This document shows positions 40,726 to 53,035 of a stretch of 64,000 nucleotides of DNA, piece after piece (the stretch's first letter is position 1; each line of letters opens with the position of its first letter). The notes beneath the pieces are model-generated. The model was not told the origin of the DNA. It did no database searches and saw nothing but the letters and a program-made list of their open reading frames with translations. Made by a program: the position numbers and the translations under genes. The stretch comes from Aldrovandia affinis (taxonomy: Eukaryota; Chordata; Actinopteri; Notacanthiformes; Halosauridae): contig JAINUG010000085.1 of NCBI GenBank assembly GCA_029706075.1, positions 1,141,392 through 1,205,391 on the forward strand, read 5' to 3'.

Positions 40726-41560
40726 ATAAATCAGCTAGCTAACTAGGTTAATCAAATAGCAAGTCAGCTAGCTAACTAGATAGCATATTGAGTAGCAACC
40801 TAGCTTAAGATAAGTAAAACAAGGTTTTGGTACTACAGAAAATATCAGAGTTGGTGTAAAGGCAGGATTGAAATTAAATAATGTCTTGATTTAATAAATT
40901 CTGTTTTAAGATCATTATATTCACAATTAAAGTCCTTGGAAAATGTTTAGAAATGACAAGTGACAAGTCCTTACATTTGTATTAGGATAACTGTAGAAAT
41001 CTCTGACCTACCATAAAGGCATGCCATACCCCTGCTGCCATGGGAGCTACATCTTGGCCTAGTTCTAGTAGTCAGAGCCCTCCTCTCAGCTGCCCTCATT
41101 CACTCATTCACACTGTTTCAGAATCATCTGGTCTGAGACTGGTACTGATAAAAAACCTTTGGTAACACTTTGTTTGACATAGTCATTTATGACATGGAAA
41201 TGACTGTCGTTACCATGACATAATACTTGTCACAAGGTTTAATGTCCATTCATTCCAACTAGGATATACCATTGTTTTGACACAATTTGCAGCTTGTGTT
41301 ATGGCCCAACTGACATAACCTGCCTAGAAGGCTCACTATTGCAGAGGTGTCATAACACTGCATTCACCATGACATGAGAATGACTATGCCAATAATTGGT
41401 TCAACATTACATTACAGTGTAACAGCTTGCCAAATAATGATACCTTTTGCAAAAACACCTTGTCATGAGTTTATATTCTTTTATGTGTGCATTGAGTTAA
41501 ACTTGATATACAGAATAGGGGATACACCAACTAGTCAGCACTGGGAACAGCTGTCGACTA
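40726..41560. other. Intergenic stretch
   Basis: A short duplication of CAGCTAGCTAACTAG lies at about 40732-40785. Nothing else is recognised. Confidence 0.4.
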
Positions 41561-41563
41561 ATC

Positions 41564-42960
41564 ATGGACAACGTGATTTTAGCACATTGCAAAATGGTGG
41601 TGGCCGCAATAGCAGAAAACATGCAGCAGGAGGTTACAGGAAGCAGTGTGGCTAAACCCCAGGCTCAGCATTTTTCAGTAGTCTGGAAATACTTCACAAA
41701 AGATGATAGTAATCCCACTGTTCACTGCAAATTGCGTAATACCCTGAAGTACCATAAAAGTAAGTCTGCTATGCACAGCCACCTCAAAACAAAGTATCCA
41801 CAGCAAACTGCTAGCAATCCTAACAACGGGATGCAACACACTAAAAAATGAGGCAGACTTGCATTAGTGAGTTGTCCAAATTCTTTGACACAAAAAAGAG
41901 AAGACAGCAGATAACAGCTTTACCTGTCAACTTCATTTCAAGGATATTCAACCACTCTTTGCTGTTTCTGGAGATGGCTTCAAAGACATCATTACCGTTT
42001 TCAAGCCAGGATACATAATCCCATCACATACTACACTTTGGAATACCATCACCAATCTATACAACGCTCTGAGAGTGAAGATTGCCACGTAGATGAATGA
42101 TAAAAGTTAAAATCAAGAGTGCTGTGCACCACCATCATGCCCGAGAGACACGCCACTCTCAACATTGCAGAGAGGCTAACAGAAACAATCAAGGAATGGG
42201 GCCTTGTTTTTTTTTTTTTCATCATTCGTGACAATGCAATTAGCATGACTCTGGCAATGGAGACCTGTGTGCAGCTTCCTTACCACCTCAGTTGCACCAA
42301 CACACTTTGCAGCTACTAATAAAAGCAGGGTTTAACTTACCTGAGATTGTGAAGAGCATTGATATGGTGAGGCACGTTGTCAGTCATTTCTGCCACTAAG
42401 CAGTGACAACTTGTGCCTGAATAAATGACAGGAACAACTAGCCCTCAAAGTGAATAAACTCCACAATGATTGTGCCACGCTCTTGGAATTTGACGTTCAT
42501 AATGCTCGAGCGACTGTACGAGCAGCGAATCCCAGTGCAAGTCGTGCTCGCCGATGAGACAAATCCCTGTCTGTGACAGCTTCTCGGTGGGAATTGATCG
42601 AGCAGCTGCTCCTGGTGCTGAGGCCTCTGGAGAAGGCAGCACTTTAGTCTGTCCTGTATTTATTCTGTACTACTGAACCTGACTAACAGCACTTTGGGAG
42701 TCAGAGAGTCTGATCTGGCAGCTACCCCCTCTTTCAAGGATACAGTGTGGCAACAGTTGATAATGTGCTTCGAGCTGGAGTCTGACGGATTGGCATGGAT
42801 GGATGGATTGGAGTCCACTCCCATCATGGCATGCATGTTGGAACCCCGGTTCAAGCATCTTCAAATCCTCTGGGAGAAAACCAGAGTGGAAGCCACCTGG
42901 CTCATCTGGTGCAACAAGACAGAGGAGAGCTACAGGTGAGCCAGCTAGCTGGCTAGTTTT
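41564..42960 (+). pseudogene. hAT (ZBED-like) transposase relic
   Basis: The frame at 41564-41851 holds a BED-finger segment, SVVWKYFTKDDSNPTVHCKL then HKSKSAMHSHLKTKYP. Later pieces in shifted frames give HATLNIAERLTETIKEWGL (about 42150) and FKDTVWQQLIMCFELESDG with MLEPRFKHL (42730-42860). This order matches ZBED/hAT transposases: BED finger, RNaseH-like core, then the pre-dimerisation region. There are multiple stops and frameshifts. It is a different hAT lineage from the relic at 797-2888. Ends were not located. Confidence 0.85.
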
Positions 42961-45900
42961 GAAAACAGATATTCAGTTTCTGTGTATTGGATCATTCTAA
43001 CAGGGGAGCAATGTCTATGGCTTGTGAACTATGACTATGAGCCATTTTCTACAAAACCTTCACATGGAGCTGCCAGTCGCCAGTGAATAAATTAAAAAAT
43101 CTGGAAAATCACAACCATTATACAGAAGTACATCATGGAAGGTGAAGTCTAACACCCGATACAACAGGAATCACACGATTGACTGAGCACAAATCAGAAA
43201 AAAATCACCCTATTCGAATCAGGGAGTAGGTATCATTTAACCTGCTGGTTTAAATCAAATGCTTATAATCATGATTGCAGCCTGCGTTCCTATCACCGCT
43301 TTCCTGGTATTAGGGTTTAGCCATTATCCCGTAAATTTAGAGAAAACACAGGTAGGGAATCGTTTTACAACGTGAATTTAATGCATTCATTAGTGTGCTG
43401 TCAGAGTTATTACTTTTGGGTGATGTCACTGTTTGGCTTAAGCTCCGTGATCATGGTGTGGTTGGCAGACAGTGTGTTGCGTTATTTGAGTGTGTTGCAT
43501 TATTTTGGTAATTAGATTCCTGCGCTTCTGCTGAAATTGTTGCATTGTGGTTAACGTGCTGTATATACAAACCATTTTTGTGATCATATATCCTACTCCT
43601 TGTATTCATATTTTGGTTGGGGGGTGGGGGGTGGCGGTTCATAGTAGGTTTGTGCCCAGGGCCTCAGCTTTCCTAAATCCACCCTTAGGTAATGACAGTG
43701 CCATTTTGATGTCATAAACGACCATGTTGAATAAAGTGTTACCAGACTTTCTCTGCAGTCAATATAAAATCTCATTTTCGATCTAGTTTTTTCTGCATGA
43801 CTTTACATCATTTTCAACTATGGCTATGACATTATTTCAGAAAAGGAACCCTCTTAGCATTTCTCCCCCTGTTGATACTGTAAAATAACTGCAGACCTCA
43901 GGGTGAGGAACAATCCCTCTGTGATAAATCACTCATATGGTGTGAATATCTAAGTTCCCCTCAGTGAACATTGGGTCAGAGCTTCTTGGCTGTTTGAAGA
44001 TATGGGTCATGTGATCAGCGCACATACGGAGATCCTGGAGGACTAATGCTACACATGAGGCACTCCTGGATTGAGAAATAGGTCAGTGGTGTCCTCCTCC
44101 ATCGTCTCCCATTCAAATCTCCAGGTGGGCTGAGTGGGCGCCGCATGGGGTTGTGACATCAGGAGCGACGGCCCCAAACGCTCCACCTCCCATACACACA
44201 CTCCAAGTCTCACCAGGTTTTCCAAAACGTCCTGTTAGCGCCTTCTCTTGTCAGCAGGCCCCTCGCTGCCCTTGCCCCGGGAACGGGGGGTGCAAAACAA
44301 ATGAGCCTGAGTCGTTCTACTTGGCACGGGCTCCAGTTTCCTCTGTAGAAAACTGCAGTCCTGCACTGCCTAACCTTGTTTGCTTTGCCTACGTCAGTAA
44401 GTGACTGTGCCAGAGCAGGGCCTTCAAAGAGAGGCAGGGGAAGCCGGAGGGGCATGAGTGGGAAAGACATGGAGAATGGGTGAGTTAAATTAATCGCGTT
44501 ACATTGCCTGTAGCAATTACAATGTGCTCTGCTAATGGCTCTTGTTGAATGTTTTGCATTTTTATTGTCCACTGATTAAGATCGTTGTCTCACTGATCCT
44601 CCACTAACCAAGAACATTGTGGGCATGATGTAGATAACTTACGCAGACAGAACATAGTCAGAGTAATAATTCACATAATCATGGATTTTGTAGAAGAAGT
44701 AGTAGAGGCTATGGCCTTGTCAATTCTTCTCTGGAGACTTACAGAAACATTCAAATAGGCTAGCTGTGATATTGTGTGAGTGTCTGGATTTATGTGTAAA
44801 TGGTCTGCTTTTATACAGTGGGTTTTGAAAACAGAGTAAATGCAGAATGGATGTGCATTCAGTGCTGGGCTGCCAGTGCTGCTCAGAGTAAAACGACATG
44901 CCATCAAATACTGCAACTGCATGTGAGTTCCTAAAGGTCCTGCTCTCTGCATACAGCAGAGCATAGCCAAATAGGTTTGGATTTGCATACCTTCCATTGT
45001 GGAAATTACTTGGTGACAGGAGAAGGGCACACAATGTCATCTCAGTTAATCAATGTTATTAATCAGTTAGTATTCTATTTTCAATCTATAATGTTTTCTT
45101 TAGATTTGTTCTCAGTGTACAGGCTAAAAAAATGAACATTTTCTACATAAGCAATTTACTTTCTCAAATTCAGAATGTCATCATTAAAATATACTTTTCC
45201 TGGCATCACCCACTCTGAGTATAATTGTGATGCACAATGCTGTTTGTCCCTCAGGTAATGGCACACTGCCACATGCTGGGCTGTGAGTAGAGCTGTCTCT
45301 CGCTGTACTTCTGTCTACCCTTTGTCCATCTCTCTCTTCCCCTCTCTCTCTCTTTTTCTCACTTACTATTTTTCTTCCCCTCTCTCCTCTGTCAGTCAGT
45401 ATTCATGATTACCCCTGCTACTGATATCCCCAGATCAGTGAGGCCAGGGAGGTATGCTGCTTCCAGTTCCTCCTTGCCACTGGCCCCTATGCAGTCCATC
45501 TATCCACCCACCTGCCAACCTGCCCATCTCTGCCTGGGCATGCACACTCCCAGCAAAGAGACGCTGCTCCCAGCTCTCCAAGCGCCACAACATGCACCCC
45601 ACCTACCCCTCAGTTAGAGCTTGAGCTCTGAACCCACACTGTAATTATGTGTTATATCATGGACTCTGGAGACACATTCCATGCCAGCCCTCTTTACTTT
45701 AATATCCATCGATGAATGTCAAGTGACTGGCTGAGCCTGCCGTCTCGCTTTGCCAAACACATGTTTTGGTGCAATGCAAATAAGAAGCCCTTTCAGCATA
45801 AACTGAGCCAGTGGCTGCTCTAATTTTTCCACTAAAGCTTCAAGTTTGTCGACACTGGGCAAAGCCTTTGTGACACGTTGATTGGGGGAGATTCACATGC

Positions 45901-48900
45901 CGGATTTCTGTAAGCCCCTTTGGAGGAACAGGCAGACTGAATCAGATGGCTTTCCTCCGAACGTGCGTGCAGGGCAACTCACCAACATTGGAGAGGAAAG
46001 ACATCCAAAAATAACAAGTCCAGGTACGGCTGGAATATGACACAGCGGCTGAGGTAATATTAACATTCACAGGATGGGAAGGGTGTCCGAGAGGACGCGA
46101 GGCTCACGTTCACTCCTTAATCCCACCGGTGCACCCCACAGAAGGCGATGAGTTTTTCAACTGCAGAGAGGCAGCACGTGTATGGATTCATATACATTAA
46201 CAGGAACGCTGGATCTCAGGATGCCGTTACTGCAGCACAAAAAAAAGAAATGCATAACTTAAGACCCAGGATGTCCCTTGTGGTTAGGGAAGGCAAGTCT
46301 GGGAGTTCAGGTACTGTAGCTCTCAGTGAAGCATAGTACAGAAAGGAGTTTTGTGTGAAGGCCTCCTGACAGTATCAACAATACAATACTCACCCACAGC
46401 CACTGTTCCACCTTATATTGTGTACTGATAATTTAGTCTTTGGCAAACTCTCTCTCTATGCTTGTGTTCTGAATGATTTTAGAACTCCAGCATTGTGTGT
46501 TATTGTAACTAAGGTGCATTTGTGTTCAGGGAAAGTGATACTGACTGAGGTGTTCTATGCTAACTTTGTGAATGTGGGTGACCAGTGTACAATAGGTCAC
46601 CATTAATCCCCGGTGAAAGCTCTCTTTCTTCCACTGAGCTCACTGCCTGATTATGCTAGCATGCTCGGCTAGCATGGTTTGCCAATGAGTTGAAGGGATG
46701 TCATCCCACATATTTCTTATCATGGATCACTGCATGTCACCATGGCAAGTAAATTAATAATCTACGCACAGATCTCATACCAGGCCTCACTAATTTCAAG
46801 AAGTGACATCACCCCATCTGACCAATTATTAATGTACCAATATCGTCAAATGGTTGTATATAAGCATTGACAACGTTTATTTTACCAGTATGCAGAAGCA
46901 ACTCATAGTGAATGACTCAGCCTTGATGGGCTTTTCCTAATCAGTACTGCAGCAGCATTACTTGGGTGAGTCCTCCTTGTTTTCCATTATGCCTTATAGC
47001 TCATCTGTCTTGTCCCTTTCCCAACCATGCATAAAACCCACCCACAGTGAGGGATGTAGGCGGATTAGCTTGGAATGCTGGGAGAAAACACTCTCCCCTC
47101 ACACAGACTCCCACACATTCACACCCACTCATCTGCAGTCCTCTGCATTTCCCTATAATCCAGCTGAACCATAACTAAACCATCTTTTACTGCACCTGAT
47201 TATGTGCATTAATGAGCCTGTCAAATACGTGGCAGATTGGCTGACTAGGCCATACATCAAAGCCCCACTGAGAAGACGCTCCCCCAGCAGACAAGGAAGC
47301 TAGCTATTTGGCTCTACCCCACAGTGTTATGGCAGACTCAAGCCTCTGTTTACCCCTCTTTCTCGCTCTCGCTCTCGTCGGAACATACAGTCTCCTCTTG
47401 TGTTTTCTAGTCTAGGGTTCAATAAGAGTCCCTTTTTGTAGCTCAGTATGGCTCTTCTTCTGAAAGTCCACAGAACGCCAGAGAAGACTGATTTGTCACT
47501 TCCTCCATATAATTTCTTATGGGGACTGTAAACTCAGTGTGTTAGCTTTATAGTAGGGGGTGAAGACAAAGAGTACAGAATAACTAAAGACCCACTGGTG
47601 ACCCACTGGTACCCGTTTCCAGTATGGCTTCCATAGCTGTTTTATCAAATGTGCTGAAGTAGTGGACATTATTTTGAGTTGGGATGACAGGAAATCATTC
47701 CTGTGTAAGCTGGGGTGTTTTAAATCAGGCACCTTTTCTAAATGAGATTTGAGGCTACACAAAGATACTATGGCTTACAAATTTGCAGTTCGTTCCTCAC
47801 CTTTGCAACGTGATAGGGCATGTGCATGTATTTTTAAGATGTGTCCAGATCTCTGCATTACTTCAAACATGCAATGACCACAGAGGATATACTTTAAACT
47901 TTGTTTTTGTTTTTTTTGACCCCAACTGTGTACCTCCCACATCCCAAGAAATAATATACTGTTTTCATTAAACCCCTAATCCACTTTTCTTTAAGTTTTT
48001 TTACTTAGAGTTAGAGAAAAATGTGTTTTGCATTTCTCTGCACATGTTGTGAAAATCATAAAACACAGACTACCGTGGGTTTGTTTTTCAGGCAAGTGCG
48101 CTGCCGTGTTTGTTTCAGATTTATGACAGTGGTTTCAAAGTGTGCGTGCTACGGTCCTCTTGTTGACACCACATTCTTTGGTCCTGTAAGGCTGTGGGAT
48201 TGTTATTAAGTGAGGACCTACAGAGTGAATCTCTGAAGAGCACAGAGCATACCAGCAAGGGCTCTTTGTAGTGGAGTGAAGGAAATTTCTGTCCAGAACA
48301 ACGGCATTATAGTCTGTGGAAGCATGTTGATTCCAGGATTGATGGGGTCTTCATAACCGTCTGAGAGCTCCCAAACATTAATAACGGGGTCCCCGCCAGC
48401 CTCTTTCACACAGAGATTTCATTAAAATGTTGAAATCCTGCTAGAAGGGCACGAGTGTGCTTCTCGATAAACCTTTCCCTTGATCTCGCGTGGGGACAAA
48501 TGCTGCACAGCGTGCTCCACTTATGGGAGCTTTGTTGGCGCAGGGAACCCTTGAGACTCTTTAAGAATCAGATAGACGATATGGATTAACCACAGCGACT
48601 CAAAGAGGACAGTTTCACATGGTGCTATTGTAGAGACTCTCAAACACTGTTTGAAGTGCCAGAGTGGTTAGACTTACATATTTGGACGGGCCCGTTCTCA
48701 CGCAGATTCATCGAGACATTCTTCTCCCTGGACCTCCCTTTTCTTTGCGGCTCTTCCCCTCGTTTGTTTTTCGTATCCTCTGCAGAGCGACACTGTGTGG
48801 TGTTCGGCAAAGAAAGTCACCATAGTTTATCTCTCCTCCCGGACACCACACTCTAAATGAGAACCACATTGATGCCATTGCATCATTGTATGGCATTGCA

Positions 48901-49220
48901 CAAAAAGTGCATTTGATACTGTTGATGGTGATTAATAGCTGCAGATGTGCCTTTACGTGTTGTGTCGCTGTGTGTCACCAGTTCTTAACTTCTCTGGCTG
49001 GCTTTGTATTGTCATCTTCCATGAAGCTTTTGGAATCAGACTTTCTATGTCAAGGAGTTCTATGACACCAAACAGTGAAGATCAAGAAGGATCGAAAGAG
49101 AATGAAAGGCCAAAGCCCACCACCAAACAAATGAAGGGCTTGTTTCTCTAAAGAAGTGCTGTTGCCGACACCTGTATCATTAAATCGGACTTTCTCTAAA
49201 AGTCTGGAGGTGAGTGGGCT
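42961..49220. other. Intergenic stretch
   Basis: No gene is recognised. A G-rich patch (GGGGGGTGGGGGGTGGCGG) lies at about 43618-43637. The rest is mostly single-copy with scattered pyrimidine runs (45330-45400). Confidence 0.4.
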
Positions 49221-49231
49221 GAGGTGTGCTC

Positions 49232-49391
49232 CAAGGCCGAAATTACCATATATATTGGGGGGGACACATCCCCCCCAATATTCAGATATGCTCAAAATGT
49301 CCCCCCCAATATATAGCCTAGCTGATATAAAAAATATAAATAAATTGATTTGGTCCCCCCCCCCAATGTTGACTCCATGGTTACGGCCTTG
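49232..49391. mobile_element. 160-bp hAT-type MITE with 8-bp target duplication
   Basis: The element starts CAAGGCCGAAATTACCATAT and ends with inverted ATGGTTACGGCCTTG. It is flanked by GTGTGCTC at 49224-49231 and 49392-49399. The interior has opposed G7 and C7-C10 runs next to AATATAT, so it can fold on itself. It has no coding capacity. Confidence 0.85.
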
Positions 49392-49809
49392 GTGTGCTCA
49401 CATTGCTTTGTCAAAGAGTGGTCTTGAATTGTCCTAAATGTTGGCCTAGGGCATACAGGGCCAAAAACTGTAGAAGGAATACCTCTGCTTTTCTCTTTAA
49501 CTGAGTATCAGACTTTCAGCCTATGTGGTCTCAAACATTGATTTCTTAAACAGCAAATGCATCTGGATTGTGATGATGCAATGTGACCCTTTTTGAGAAA
49601 TGACCACCTGATTACCACAGTACATCCTGAAGAGCAGGAAGTGAGAGCAGAGGCGGGGAATGTTCACCGTCCTCTCTGAACCCAATCACTATGCCAAACA
49701 TTTAAGTTGGATAAACACCTATAAATGGTCCTGTATAATGTTGTTTTATATTTCATAAATATCAATCATTGTAGAGAGGTGAACCGTGCCAACCGGATAG
49801 GAGTAACCA

Positions 49810-50053
49810 CAGGTGCGTAGGTTCAAAAGCTGCAATAGCCACTATATATGAATGAAGGTTGAACCCGCACACTGTGTACAAAAAAGGGAATATCCCAAAA
49901 CAAGGCGAAGGCTCGATGTTCAATTCAAAAGTCTTTTAATCCATAAAAGTGAAACAAAGAGGATTTAAGAGACAAAAAGACAGACGTTTCAGTCAAATGA
50001 CCATCATCAGTATGACATCGAGCACACGAGGGCAGAGTTAAATATTCACATCG
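49810..50053 (-). repeat. Interspersed repeat with hammerhead-like core, possibly Penelope-like
   Basis: It contains ACAGACGTTTCAGTC then ATGACCATCATCAG. A similar block (GACGTTTCGG...TTCATCAG) recurs in many animal genomes. Read on the minus strand it is CTGATGA, a GGTC/GACT hairpin, and GAAAC. Attribution to Penelope-like elements is inference from memory of such repeats and is not proven here. Confidence 0.35.
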
Positions 50054-50448
50054 CTGCAGACGTGCATGTCATTAGGCCAGGCGATTGCCCAGAGCAAACT
50101 GAGTTAATTGAAATTACATTACATTACATTATAGGCATTTGGCAGACGCTCTTATCCAGAGCGACGTACAACAAAGTGTTAACCGTAGTCAAGAACAGTT
50201 TAGCTGAAAGCCACCCTAGTGGGAAGTACAATTCCTGGGTGCTAGGAGCAACCACATAGTTAAACTATCACAGGGCGGCAATATTATGTATAGACCTATA
50301 CTTTGTCTTACACTTCATCTAACGATATACAGGTGCAACTGGACCTAATCAATGGAATGTATGTCTTCGCAATATTGCCGCCCTGTGATTTCAATTAACT
50401 CGGTTTGCTCTGGGCAATCGCCTGGCCTAATGACATGCACGTCTGCAG
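50054..50448. repeat. Long palindrome, left arm interrupted by a LINE tail
   Basis: The right arm (50371-50448, 78 bp) is the reverse complement of the left arm (50054-50113 plus 50268-50285) with one mismatch. The loop is 50286-50370. The left arm is split by an insertion of about 154 bp. Confidence 0.92.
50115..50267 (-). mobile_element. UnaL2-type LINE/SINE 3' end inside the palindrome
   Basis: On the minus strand it contains GTCGCTCTGGATAAGAGCG then TCTGCCAAATGCC and ends in (TGTAA)n. This is the 3' stem-loop and repeat tail of UnaL2/UnaSINE-type elements. It is 5' truncated, and no clear target duplication is seen. Confidence 0.8.
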
Positions 50449-50459
50449 GTGATGCCAAT

Positions 50460-52285
50460 TAAACAATTTGGATGCGATATTTTTGAAAATATGACTTAGG
50501 CCATTATTGTAAGAAGGTGACAAATAACAAGTGATAGAAGTTAATCCATAGACAGTAGACAGGTCAAAAAACAAACAGCAGAGTGCCCTCTCCACTTCCT
50601 GGCCTAAACGGGACTGCTCTGCCTATCTAAATTGGTTCCTTGAACTGACTTTGGATATCTTTTCATACTGTTATTTTCAGTGACCTCAAGTGTTGGGATC
50701 AGCTGACAGGAGCAAACTAAATAAACAAAGATTTGAACTTGCGCATTAACTGGGTAAAGGACTGGAGAGGTTAACTAAGTAACTGGAGGAGGTGGGCGGG
50801 TCGAGGCTTTGGACTTAGTGGCTTAGGGGCCCACCTTTTGAAAGCAAACTCAAGTAAATTCAGTCCTAGTTTTGAATTGCTTTTAGATGACCTGGGTTTC
50901 ACAACACCCTTACCACAGTGGCTTGCAGCGGTCCCAGGCACATCCAGCATTTGATGAGAGGTAAGAACTGCTGTTGACTCAGGTGAAGGTGTAAACACAC
51001 ACAGCTTACTGTTTTTCTCCCTTCTCTGGTAACCACTTTAATGATTCAGTTATTGTATAGATTTCAATGCATGTCAGTGTCAGTTATGCAATGATTTAAG
51101 ACTACTATTTCCTATTTCTTTTTCTTAGGAAAAATGCTAAAATGCTAAACATAATGCAATATGACAAAATAAGAATGAAAAATTGTGAACGCTGTGCTGT
51201 TGGTAATTGCAAATGGCATCATAATTGCTCATTTACAGTGGATAAATAACAGGGGCCAAGATTCACTCTAACTACAGTGGGCTTTGTCAAACTTTAATTA
51301 AGCATGTGGTCTTATTTTCATTTCTTACATAACATTGTGGGTTCACTGTTAGCTTAAATGAAAGAAAAATGTTTAAAAAGTGAAATGTGCTTAAATGTGT
51401 CACTTAAAAAAGTGGACAAACCAAACAAACTGTGGTTAAACTGAATTTGTGTCTGAAACACCTTGAAGAATAGAACCTGACAGCCTGAATACAACTTTTC
51501 AGATCATCCAACATCTATCATGACAAACATGTCAAATGTAAACCATATTTATATCAGGGAGCAAACTAGGACAGCACTACTTGGGGTAGCAGTAGTATCA
51601 TCAGAGCCCATTTTTCCCTACTGTTAAAAGAGTCCCTTTTATTGCATTGCACCCAAACTGATGTATTCCCTCAGGAATGCAAGCAATATGCACAAGTAAA
51701 ATTGTAAAACTGGGCACATGATCTGAAAAGAGATGTTATTTTCTCCCCTCTCTTTTTTTCCTGGATTCCGATCAGTAATTACACTAAATTTGACTCACAT
51801 TAAGTCCAAAATGCTGAAACGTGAACAGTCGGTGACACATTCTAAAACCTTTCAGAGAAGACATTTTCACTGGGGTGGCTGGCCAAGCCGGCGCAGGCTT
51901 TGAGAGGGAGGACTGGTCTGAGACTGTTGACTGTTAACGAGGTGGAAGGAAAGCCAGCTCCTGAAGGAACCACATACGGGACTGCTCACTCTAGCACTAG
52001 CACTGACAGGGTCTGTAAATGCTAACTGGTGGGTGGGGTGGGGGGTTTCCTTGTTTATAATTGTGCCGTCAAACACAATCAACTCTGAAGAGGTGTTTAG
52101 GTTAGGATATTGGGCCTGAATTCCCCAGGCCCTTGCTGCGACATGTATTACATCATTAAAAATGTCCTGGAATTATGGAATCATGGAAAACAGGTTCTTT
52201 CACCCTCTCCTAGGTGACTTGAATTCTGTATTAGAGATTCTGTACTTCACAAAACAAATTAAAAGGCTATTCTGCAAAAAAGGTG
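50460..52285. other. Intergenic stretch
   Basis: No gene is recognised. A G-rich patch (GGTGGGTGGGGTGGGGGG) lies near 52028. Confidence 0.4.
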
Positions 52286-52289
52286 GTGT

Positions 52290-52327
52290 TGCTCTCTCTC
52301 TCACACACACACACATACACATACATA
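52290..52327. repeat. (CT)n/(CA)n microsatellite
   Basis: CTCTCTCTCTC passes into ACACACACACACA and ACATACATACA directly beside the Tc1 end. Confidence 0.85.
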
Positions 52328-53035
52328 CAGTGGGCCTTCGGCATTTTTCACATCTTATTTTCTTACTTCATGGAATCAAAATGGATTTAATTGGGATTTC
52401 TTGCCACTGATCAGCACAAAATACTCTATAACGTCAAATAAAAAACAACTCTAAAGCTTTTTGTTAATTAATTAAGATTAAAAAACAAGTTGATTGCATA
52501 TGTATTTACCCCTTTTTCTAAGACAAACCTAAATAAACTTTGGTACAATCAATTGTCTTCAGAGGTCACATAATTATTTTTAATACACCATTGTACAATT
52601 AAGGTGTTTCAAATTATTTCAAATTAAATACACCTGTCTGTGAGTGGTCCCACAGTTGGTTTGTGCATTTCCAAAGAAGGGTTTCATCATGAAGACCAAA
52701 GAACATTCAAAGCTAATCTGAGAAAAGGTTTATCAAAAGCACCAATCTGGGGAAAGATATAAAAAGGACACTTGTTAGGGAGGCCACCAAGAGGCCTAAG
52801 GCAACTCTGACGGAGTTACAGTCTTCCATGGCAGAGATGGGAGAAACTGTCCATGGGACAACAATAGCTTGGGTGGTTCACAAATATATGCTTTATGAGA
52901 GGGTGGTAAAAAGAAAGCCATTGTTGAAGAAAATCCACATGAAATCTTGTCTAGAGTTTGCCAGAAGGTATGTGGGAGACTCTCAGACCAGTAGATAGAT
53001 TCTATGACCAAGATTGAACTTTGTGGCATCAACTT
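52328..53035 (+). mobile_element. Tc1-like transposon relic (family of 4649)
   Basis: The left end CAGTGGGCCTTCGGCATTTT follows TA, and the AT-rich subterminal region matches 4649-4800. Decayed plus-strand transposase follows: the ATGAAGACCAAAGAACATTC start region, GGGAAAGATATAAAAAGG, the AAAGAAAGCCATTGTTGAAG linker, and MTKIELCG at the truncated right side. No right terminal repeat was found. Confidence 0.75.
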
